Below are positions 23,667 through 31,113 of a stretch of 64,000 nucleotides of DNA, piece by piece (position 1 is the first letter of the stretch; each line of letters begins with the position of its first letter). Origin of the DNA: Candidatus Latescibacterota bacterium (lineage in GTDB: Bacteria; Latescibacterota; UBA2968; UBA8231); contig JAJEFJ010000103.1 in NCBI GenBank assembly GCA_022820485.1, forward strand, positions 1 through 64,000, in the 5' to 3' direction. Position numbers and translations under genes: made by a program. The notes under the pieces were generated by a model. The model ran no database searches and was not told the DNA's origin. It saw nothing but the letters and a program-made list of their open reading frames with translations.

Positions 23667-26336
23667 TTGCACAAGCGCTATCTGATTGTGGTAGGTGCTG
23701 TTCTGTGCGTGCTAAGCTGGAGTGCGCCGACTCTGGTTGGTGCCCAAGCGTACGATTCGCGCATGGGTAGGGTGAAGCAGGGTGGAAAGGTGGATTTCTC
23801 CCCGCAAGGACCGGGGGTATTATTCGGTGCGCTGGATCCGGCAGTGCGCAAATGGTACATCCCCCAAGAATTGTATCAGGAGTACCAGTGGAGACAGTGG
23901 GAGTACTCCAACTACGCCCGCGAGCCCTATCAGCGCTATGTCGATACCGCGTTGGAGGGCGATTTCTTCTACGATTTCTTCGGCAATCTAGTCACCCGAG
24001 GCTGGTTGATCTACGATTGGCAGCAAGACCGCCCCCAGCAATTCGGCAGCAGTATCCTCAAGACCAACCGGTTCAACCAATGGTTCAATCGAGTAGCCGT
24101 CTCCGCGGACCACAAGGGACAATACTACTACAGCATTACGATCGGTGATGAGATCCGCACTACTTTGACACCGATGACTTTTTCTAAACCCACATTCAAC
24201 GGCATTCAGTGGGACTTTGCCGCCGACAAGTACCTGGGCACGCTCCTACTGGCCCGTCCCAGTCGGCCGGCCGTGGCCACTTCTCTGGATATCCCCGATC
24301 AGAAGACCAGCGTCACCAACTTACTGGGTGGCCGGGGCATCGTTCAGGTCGGCGACTTCGTCCGGGTCGGGGCGACCTATGTGACCGCCTTTCAAGGCCA
24401 GACGCTATTCGACGATTTCACCGGCAACCCTTTTGCCGGCGGGGCTCTGACCACCGACCAGAATGCGCTGCCCATATCCCGCATCATTATTCGGCTGTCG
24501 GACGACTCGCCCGCAGACGGAGTGGGTGGGGCGGCCCTGTTCGACGACGAGATCATCATCGAGGATGTGGACGGTAACACTTTCCGCGGCAGTGCCATAG
24601 GATTCGAGCCCATACGCGAAGGGGGGTTCCAACGGGTGGGGTTTTTGGCTGCGGACGGGGACGAGCGCATTACCCTCACCTACGACTTTACGGACCCTTT
24701 GTACACCGGGCCCGATCCGACGACTATTGAAAGAGTATTCTTTGAATTGGTGATCTCCAACGACTACAAGGTGGAAATCACGTCCGACCGGCAGACCAAC
24801 AGGGACTCACAGCCCGTCTTCTTGCTGATCGAACGGGCCGATGACAATATCCGCGACAACTCCAACCAGCGACTGTTGAAATTCGACTACGGTCTGCCCA
24901 CGGCCAATACCATCCTTGGCGTTACCTTTGAGGCCACCAAGGTCTGGGGTTTTGACTTTTACGGGGAGTACGATTTCAACAAGCAGTACCGCCAGTATCC
25001 CAACCTCAATCTAAGGGATCACCGCAAGGCGGTTAACGACGCCCAAGCATGGATGTTCAACCTGTCCAAGGCGTCCTATCCTTGGTTCGCGTTCCTCGAA
25101 GGCTACAGCATGGACGCGGACTATTCTACCCGCACCTTCCTAGCGGGCACTCGGGGACAGGACGAAATCGATTACGAAGACGAAATATCCTATATCTACG
25201 AGTTCGTCGAGGACAACGATGACCAAGACCGCCGGCCGGACTGGAACCGCTATAGCATGCTGTCGGACAATGCGGTCTTTCCGGGTTTTGACGAGAACAA
25301 CGATTTCGTTTCGGATTTCAACCAGAACGATACGGAGGATCGCCAGAACTTTATTCCCGATTACGAAGAGCCTTTCCTGCGCTATCACGCCGATAGGCCC
25401 GAATACCTCTTTGGCGTTGACATGAACAACAACGGCTGGATCGACCGCTTTGAAAACGACGAAGAACCCGATTATCCCTACGGGCGCGACCACCGTGGCT
25501 ACAATGTGTACGCGGGAACCCACATCGGGCCCGAGGCCCGGCTAACCGTCGGGCGTTTGCGCGAAAAACTGCTGGCGGGGGATCGCAAAAACGAATCCAC
25601 GTACCTGCTCTTCACCTACGAAAGGGATTTTGCCCAGTTGGGCCGTTTGCGGGTGTTCGACAACTTCAAGCTGGTCGAGGACGACATTCCCGACAACCTC
25701 TTCCAGTGGGTGCAGCCGTCTAATTCCCGCGGTACTCAGCAGCGCGTTTTCGATGTGCTTCCGGCGCGCGACACTTGGGTCAACACTTCCTATGTCCAGT
25801 TCGATTTCACGCTCGTAGGGAACCTGAATGTGATCAACAAGTTCAAGACTGAAATTTACAACCAGCGCCGGGAGCAGCGCGACCTGCGCGGCACGGCCAG
25901 CTTTGTCGGTCTCATCAACAAGGCCGATTACACTTTCCCCGTGCGAAATATCGAACTTGAACCGCGCTTCAAGAGCGAATTTTTGCGCGAGCGCCCCGTG
26001 CGCCAGCGCGACCCGGAGCGCCGCGAGTTGACCGAGACGCTTTTTCTTATTGCCCGCATTCCGCTGCTCTCCCATACGCTCGTCGAGTTGGGACTAGAAC
26101 TGTCCCATTTTGAGCAGTTTCGCGATGACGACGAGGGAGTGCCGGTCGATCGCGACTTGGAGCCGGATTCCTTCAGTCGGATCGTCGCGGTGCAATTTAA
26201 TAATTCCTCGGATTACTTGGGCTACAGGCTTCATCTGCAGACGGGATTTCGCCTGCAAAAGCTGACGTTTGAAAATCTGCCCCCTAGCACGACCAGCAAG
26301 ATATTCATGACGGCCTATGCCGGGCTGGAACGCTAG
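23667..26336 (+). CDS. BL1: large exported protein, probably outer-membrane barrel with acidic Ca-type repeats
   Basis: Starts at TTG with a strong GAGGAGGGG site 6 bases upstream; the 889-residue product opens with a signal peptide ending near LVGAQ. The mature start KWYIPQELYQEYQWRQWEYS and many alternating aromatic strands look like a long beta-barrel. Residues about 538-614 hold a chain of acidic loops (DENNDFVSDFNQND, VDMNNNGWIDRFEND, EEPDYPYGRDHRGYN) resembling calcium-binding thrombospondin/dockerin-type repeats. It is a full-length relative of BL2 (59852-62512), which shares these loops. No known family is recognised. Pairing with DF1 suggests that BL1 anchors or exports the DF protein, which is inference. 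Confidence 0.7.
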   Translation: MHKRYLIVVGAVLCVLSWSAPTLVGAQAYDSRMGRVKQGGKVDFSPQGPGVLFGALDPAVRKWYIPQELYQEYQWRQWEYSNYAREPYQRYVDTALEGDFFYDFFGNLVTRGWLIYDWQQDRPQQFGSSILKTNRFNQWFNRVAVSADHKGQYYYSITIGDEIRTTLTPMTFSKPTFNGIQWDFAADKYLGTLLLARPSRPAVATSLDIPDQKTSVTNLLGGRGIVQVGDFVRVGATYVTAFQGQTLFDDFTGNPFAGGALTTDQNALPISRIIIRLSDDSPADGVGGAALFDDEIIIEDVDGNTFRGSAIGFEPIREGGFQRVGFLAADGDERITLTYDFTDPLYTGPDPTTIERVFFELVISNDYKVEITSDRQTNRDSQPVFLLIERADDNIRDNSNQRLLKFDYGLPTANTILGVTFEATKVWGFDFYGEYDFNKQYRQYPNLNLRDHRKAVNDAQAWMFNLSKASYPWFAFLEGYSMDADYSTRTFLAGTRGQDEIDYEDEISYIYEFVEDNDDQDRRPDWNRYSMLSDNAVFPGFDENNDFVSDFNQNDTEDRQNFIPDYEEPFLRYHADRPEYLFGVDMNNNGWIDRFENDEEPDYPYGRDHRGYNVYAGTHIGPEARLTVGRLREKLLAGDRKNESTYLLFTYERDFAQLGRLRVFDNFKLVEDDIPDNLFQWVQPSNSRGTQQRVFDVLPARDTWVNTSYVQFDFTLVGNLNVINKFKTEIYNQRREQRDLRGTASFVGLINKADYTFPVRNIELEPRFKSEFLRERPVRQRDPERRELTETLFLIARIPLLSHTLVELGLELSHFEQFRDDDEGVPVDRDLEPDSFSRIVAVQFNNSSDYLGYRLHLQTGFRLQKLTFENLPPSTTSKIFMTAYAGLER

Positions 26337-26360
26337 GAGGCTTGACTCTCGCAAAGTTGG

Positions 26361-26380
26361 ATCACTGAGATTGCAGTGAT
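26361..26380 (+). other. Small hairpin between BL1 and the CBM9-like gene
   Basis: ATCACTG and CAGTGAT form a perfect 7-bp stem with a six-base loop, 24 bases after the BL1 stop. No T-run follows, so it may be a weak terminator or a messenger-stabilising hairpin. The remaining gap to 26497 holds an unused AAAGGAGGAG site at about 26407 and no other clear signal. Confidence 0.35.
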
Positions 26381-26497
26381 ATAACATGGCGATCTGTTGG
26401 CAGTCGAAAGGAGGAGAAAAAACAGTCGTCGTTTTACCCCCGGTTGGGGCAGCAAAAACACCCGTATCCACTCACTAACTAAAAAAGAGGTATTGCA

Positions 26498-27370
26498 ATG
26501 AAGAGAATCAACGAGGCAGCAATTGCTTTACTCGTCTCGGCCCTCATGGTCGGCTCGGCTTTTGGCCACCAAGGGGAGATGAAGTTCATGTTCCAGTTCC
26601 CAGATCACCTGACGCCAGTGCTGGACGGCGATATGTCGGACTGGGACATTGTCAGCGATGTGTACAAGATCAAAGCCGAAACCATGTTCAACCAGTTCGG
26701 CGCGCCCATGGATTTGAGCGATTTCAATGCCTCGCTCATTTGGGCCTACAATATCAACGACGGCAAGGCCTATTTTTCAGCTTGGATTGCCGACGACTAC
26801 ATCAACAACACCGAGAAGTGGTCGACGACTACAGATTGGGACCACTCCGGCGGCATCTTCCGCGGCTTCGATCAGGGAGATGATTTCGAGACCCGCTGGG
26901 CCAGTGCCCAAGCCCAACGCTACGATTTGGCCGGCCCAATTTTCAGCTCTTCCGGTTACTATACCCGGATTATTGATGGCTCCAAAGCTTGGGCGGGCCA
27001 GTCCCCTTACGTAGAGTGGGCCGGCCAGTTTCTCCGCGGTGACGTCGATACCCAAGAGCCAGCCGAAATGTTCGGCGAATACTCCATTGTACCCTTTGAC
27101 GACATCCACCCCGACGGTGCCGACCAGAGCGTTCAACACAGTTGGGTGGAAGGCACAGTTGTTGGCATAGAGGTCAACTGGGGCGACAAGGATGCCGATC
27201 CCGGCTCCTATGACGATGCCTATTGGTCCGGTTTCGGCGGCATAGGTGCTTCTAGGGATGCCGACCAGTTCGGCGACTATCTGCTGGCACCCATCGAAGA
27301 GGGGTTGCCCGAGGCTAGGGCTACCGGAGTCGAGGCCAGCACTTGGGGCCAGATCAAGTCCACCTTCTAA
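26498..27370 (+). CDS. Secreted CBM9-like (sugar-binding-like) protein
   Basis: This 290-residue protein has a signal peptide (to about residue 23, ALMVGSAFGHQ). It then has the sequence TPVLDGDMSDWDIVSDVYKI, the usual opening of a CBM9/DOMON-like sandwich that binds sugars or heme. Aspartate- and tryptophan-rich loops (WIADDYINNTEKWSTTTDWD) suit carbohydrate or calcium binding. AAAAGAGG upstream supports the ATG. It sits alone between the DF1-BL1 pair and DF2 and is acidic throughout. It could be a soluble surface or periplasmic binding subunit working with the neighbouring exported proteins; the ligand is unknown. Confidence 0.65.
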   Translation: MKRINEAAIALLVSALMVGSAFGHQGEMKFMFQFPDHLTPVLDGDMSDWDIVSDVYKIKAETMFNQFGAPMDLSDFNASLIWAYNINDGKAYFSAWIADDYINNTEKWSTTTDWDHSGGIFRGFDQGDDFETRWASAQAQRYDLAGPIFSSSGYYTRIIDGSKAWAGQSPYVEWAGQFLRGDVDTQEPAEMFGEYSIVPFDDIHPDGADQSVQHSWVEGTVVGIEVNWGDKDADPGSYDDAYWSGFGGIGASRDADQFGDYLLAPIEEGLPEARATGVEASTWGQIKSTF

Positions 27371-27418
27371 TAAGGCTGACTTGACTGCCTGTACCATAGA
27401 CGTTGCAGGATTGTTTCA

Positions 27419-27450
27419 GGCGGGATTTACGGGCGACTGTAAATCCCGCC
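27419..27450 (+). terminator. Perfect 12-bp hairpin before DF2
   Basis: GGCGGGATTTAC (27419-27430) pairs with GTAAATCCCGCC (27439-27450) around an eight-base loop. It lies between the CBM9-like gene and DF2. Only a weak pyrimidine run (GTTCTCTT) follows, so it may terminate partially or act as an attenuator that lowers DF2-PPIase-DF3 expression. Confidence 0.5.
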
Positions 27451-27511
27451 GTTCTCTTAGCTTCGACTTGAGCTCAGCCGAAAGTTGGCGACCAAGCAAA
27501 GGAGGCACTGG

Positions 27512-29362
27512 GTGAGACAAGTGCTGATTATAGTCCTGACCGTGTTGGGGATGGGAGCGGGCTATCGGGCCGAAGCGCGCCAATTTTACCAACTGGGGGG
27601 CCACGCTGGAAACCTTTGGAGTGAAAGCGGCACGCTGAGTTCTATCGATGTGGCAAGAGTGCCGGGTGCCATCCGCCCGTTCAGCGCCGAAAGCGGCGAG
27701 AACCTGATTGCCTCGATGGGCGAGCGAAATGGCGACATTACCAGCTTGGTGAGCATTTACACCCTACCGGCCAATTGGCTAGAAGAGCGCGTGTTTGTAG
27801 TGGATGGCGATTCTAGTACGGCTTTTGTGCATCCGCCGCGCATCAATTTCTTCCGCGGCCCTGGATTCTTCTATACTACGCCGATGTTCTTCGACTTGGG
27901 GGCACCATTCCCCATCGAAGGGGTTCGTTTTGCAACTCGTGCTGATCATCCGGGGCACAAGATCCGCCAGTTTAGGCTTTCTATCAACGACGGCAGGGAA
28001 GAGAGCAAAAACGAAAAAGGAAATCTCATCTGGACCTTGGTTCACGACGAGAAGGACAACTTGAGCCCGGTAGTCGAACTGGATATCGAACCTCGGATAG
28101 CACGCCACGTCTATCTCCACCCCTTGGAAGTAGGGGAGACTTGGGAAGTGGCCGAGTTCGAGGTGTACGGTCAGGGGTTTGTTCCGCAGGCCTCATTTCT
28201 GTCCGACCCGATTGATCTGGGACGCGCATCCAGTTTGGGACGCATTTGGTGGAACGGCGCCCTCGATTTAGGAGCGAAAATAGTCATCCAGAGCCGCAGC
28301 GGCAGCGATGACCAGCCCGAGGTCTATTGGCGCAAGACCGGGGTGGGGGGAGAGGAAGTGCCATTTGGAGCCAATGGTCGGCCCATGAGCCGCCAAGAGT
28401 ATGGAGCCATGCCCCAGAATGTGCGAGGGGGCATTACTCAGGATCTGGAAAACTGGAGCGTATGGCACACCTATGAGTACGCGGACGGACTCGCCGGCAT
28501 TCAGATTCGCTCTCCGAGTCCCCGGCAGTATGTGCAGTTACACATCGCTTTTTTCTCCGCCAGATTGGCGGGGGGACAGATCGACTCGCTGTTTTTTGAA
28601 TTTTCCCAACCCCCTGTAGTCTCCGAGGCGATTGGCGAAATCCACCCTCCTTTTGTAGAGTCGTCCGATCCAGTTCGGTTCACTTATGCGGTGCGAACCC
28701 GACTGGAGGAGGATCAAGCGGGTTTCAATGTTCTCGAAGTGCGCACGCCCGCCCGTCTGGAGGCCATCCACGAGGTGCGCATCGACCGCGAGGTGGTCGA
28801 TTTTACCCCGAGTTTCGATCCGGCAGATCCCCACCAGTTCGCCGTTCAATTTGATCGCATCGACCAAGATCAGACGTTGTTAGAAGTAGATTTCGACGCC
28901 CGGGTCTTCAACTACGGAACGGCCTTCAACGGCGCGGTGTCGGATGCGGACAGCGACGAAGTGCCCCAGAGCGTGATCCCCGGAGATGCTATAAGCGAGT
29001 TGTTGAGCGACGCCTTGAACGTCCGCACGCCGCTCAAGGGCAGCCTGCTCAGCGCCGTGCATGTGGTCCCCAACCCGTTCTCACCCAATGGCGACGGCGT
29101 CAACGACCAAGTGCAGTTCTCCTATACATTACTGCGTCTGACCGATGTCGTGCCGCTTGAGACGGAGATCTACACACTGGCGGGAGACCGAGTGCGAACT
29201 TTGGGCGCTGGGGAGGGGGGGAGCGCGCTCTATCAAACTGCTTGGGACGGGCGAGATGACCAAGGCGAATTGGTAGACCCAGGGCTATACATTTATCGCG
29301 TCGTGGTAGAAGCGGGTAGTGGTCGGGAGGAGCGACTGGGAGCTATTGCTCTAGCGTACTGA
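27512..29362 (+). CDS. DF2: exported discoidin-like protein with FlgD-like tail
   Basis: The GTG at 27512 is preferred: GGAGG lies 6 bases upstream and the product then begins with a signal peptide (MRQVLIIVLTVLGMGAG). An earlier in-frame TTG would include the ribosome site. The 616 residues follow DF1's plan: a discoidin-like domain (FDLGAPFPIEGVRF, then WEVAEFEVYGQGF), the short module at about 270-308 (SRQEYGAMPQNVRGGI), an Ig-like part, and a FlgD-like domain (about 512-616; FSPNGDGVND) ending IALAY. The stop shares one base with the start of the parvulin-like gene, so translation is coupled. It has no adjacent BL gene. Confidence 0.8.
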   Translation: MRQVLIIVLTVLGMGAGYRAEARQFYQLGGHAGNLWSESGTLSSIDVARVPGAIRPFSAESGENLIASMGERNGDITSLVSIYTLPANWLEERVFVVDGDSSTAFVHPPRINFFRGPGFFYTTPMFFDLGAPFPIEGVRFATRADHPGHKIRQFRLSINDGREESKNEKGNLIWTLVHDEKDNLSPVVELDIEPRIARHVYLHPLEVGETWEVAEFEVYGQGFVPQASFLSDPIDLGRASSLGRIWWNGALDLGAKIVIQSRSGSDDQPEVYWRKTGVGGEEVPFGANGRPMSRQEYGAMPQNVRGGITQDLENWSVWHTYEYADGLAGIQIRSPSPRQYVQLHIAFFSARLAGGQIDSLFFEFSQPPVVSEAIGEIHPPFVESSDPVRFTYAVRTRLEEDQAGFNVLEVRTPARLEAIHEVRIDREVVDFTPSFDPADPHQFAVQFDRIDQDQTLLEVDFDARVFNYGTAFNGAVSDADSDEVPQSVIPGDAISELLSDALNVRTPLKGSLLSAVHVVPNPFSPNGDGVNDQVQFSYTLLRLTDVVPLETEIYTLAGDRVRTLGAGEGGSALYQTAWDGRDDQGELVDPGLYIYRVVVEAGSGREERLGAIALAY

Positions 29363-31113
29363 TGGAAGACATGGGCAACAAAAAACCATGGACTTGGCAA
29401 GGATGCGGGCTGGTACTCATGTGGAGTCTCGCGGCGTGTTCGCCGAGTGCGGAGATCGTCCTTGAACCCGGTGTGGTGGCGCGCATTGATTCCACTTCCA
29501 TCTCGGCTGCCGAGATGCGCGATTTTGTCGTCCAGATGCCCCAGTCTTTGCGCCTGCAGGGACAGGGCGATCCAGTGCGGGAGCGCTACCTGCGCAGTCT
29601 GCTGGGCAAGTACCTGATCGTACTGGAGGCCAAAGAGCGGGGATTGGATACCGCTCAGGTGGTCCAGACTAAGGCGATGCAGTACTGGCGTCAGCACTTG
29701 GTCGATACCTATCGCCAGATTGCACTGGTGCCCAACGTGCAGGTTTCTGAGGAGGAGGTACGCGACTATTTCGCCCGCAGTGGCCTAGACCGCAAGCGTC
29801 AGATGGCGGGCATTCTGGTGGAAGAGGACAGCACCGCAAAGCAGATCTATGAGCACCTTGCAGCGGGCGGGGACTTTGCCCAACTGGCTGCCGAATACAC
29901 CATAGACGAACGGTCGGCTGCCCAAGGGGGCGTGTTGGGATTTATCGATCTGGAGCAGGCCCGCAGGTTGCAAATTCCAGACGAGCTGTTTCGCAGTCTG
30001 CCGAGTGGACAGCTATCCCCGATCCTGCCCATGGGCACGCGCTATCAAATCGTGCGTTTCCTCCAGGACCAACCCGTGCCGCTGGAAGAAAAACGACAGC
30101 AGATTCGCGCTCTGCTCTACGAACGCAAGCGACTAGAGCAGGAAAGAGCAGAAATCGCGTCCCTCATCCGCAAGCTGGACGTGCAGCTAGTGCCAGAGGG
30201 ATTGGAGCTTCTATTGAATAAAGCGGAGTTCCACACCCGGTTGCGCCTCACTCATCTGGCCGACGAGGAGGCAGATCAGCCCCTCTTTACCTATAAGGCG
30301 GGCCAAGTCTCTGTGGGAGATTATCTCAATGCCCTGTGGGGGGATATGCGGGCCCTGTCCGGCTGGGGGGTACGGGACAGTGCCGAGGTGGTTGATACAG
30401 CGAGGGAACTGGTTTTGACACCGGTTTTGTTGGCAGAGGCGGCGCAGCGGGCCGGGTTAGAGGAGATGGCGGCTGGACAACAGCGATTGCAGGAAATACG
30501 CACGGAATTCATGATTAAACAGCTACGCCAAGAAGAGGTCGTTGACCAATCCGAGGCGAGCTTGGAAGAAGCGAGGGATTTTTACGAGGACAATGAGGAT
30601 TTGTTCAGGGAACCGGCCCAATACATTGTCGTTGAGGTGTTGGCCGAGACTGAGGTGGAAGCCGTTGGTTTGCTGCGCTCCGTCGAACAGGGTGCGACCC
30701 TAGGAATGCTTGCCCAAAAGCACACCATTCGCCCAGATATGCGGGAAGAAGACGGCTTGATGCACCTGGGCGAGTACGAGCGATTGACCTTGCCGAGGCT
30801 CTTCAAAGCAGTAAAAGCGGCCGACCTCGACAAAATCACTGGTCCGGAGCACGTAGAAGGTGGATATAGCATTTTCAAAGTTCTCAATCGCCAGGGAGGG
30901 GAAGTATCTCCCTTCTTTCAAGTCGAGAAAAAGGCGCGGGCTTTGGTGCGCGGAGAGAAGCGAGAGCAACTGTTCGAGGAATTGATAGATGACTTGCTGG
31001 ACAAGTACCAAGAGCGGATCGCCGTATCTGACAGCGCGTTGGCGGCGGCCCTACCCGATACGTTCCTGCAGCGCCATGCAGGGGAAGCTCCGACCAAGGA
31101 CAATAGGTTATGA
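29362..31113 (+). CDS. Lipoprotein peptidyl-prolyl isomerase (parvulin/SurA-like)
   Basis: A 583-residue envelope chaperone. A lipobox SLAAC places the lipidated cysteine at position 26. Two parvulin-like regions are visible: about 147-230 (with GGDFAQLAAEY, AAQGGVLGFI) and a more degenerate one at about 418-515 (MREEDGLMHLGEYERL), joined by long helices as in SurA/PpiD. The gene is locked between DF2 (TGATG overlap) and DF3 (ATGA overlap), so it is made in step with both. That arrangement points to a dedicated folding factor for the DF proteins. Family membership is clear; the client assignment is inference from coupling. Confidence 0.87.
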   Translation: MEDMGNKKPWTWQGCGLVLMWSLAACSPSAEIVLEPGVVARIDSTSISAAEMRDFVVQMPQSLRLQGQGDPVRERYLRSLLGKYLIVLEAKERGLDTAQVVQTKAMQYWRQHLVDTYRQIALVPNVQVSEEEVRDYFARSGLDRKRQMAGILVEEDSTAKQIYEHLAAGGDFAQLAAEYTIDERSAAQGGVLGFIDLEQARRLQIPDELFRSLPSGQLSPILPMGTRYQIVRFLQDQPVPLEEKRQQIRALLYERKRLEQERAEIASLIRKLDVQLVPEGLELLLNKAEFHTRLRLTHLADEEADQPLFTYKAGQVSVGDYLNALWGDMRALSGWGVRDSAEVVDTARELVLTPVLLAEAAQRAGLEEMAAGQQRLQEIRTEFMIKQLRQEEVVDQSEASLEEARDFYEDNEDLFREPAQYIVVEVLAETEVEAVGLLRSVEQGATLGMLAQKHTIRPDMREEDGLMHLGEYERLTLPRLFKAVKAADLDKITGPEHVEGGYSIFKVLNRQGGEVSPFFQVEKKARALVRGEKREQLFEELIDDLLDKYQERIAVSDSALAAALPDTFLQRHAGEAPTKDNRL

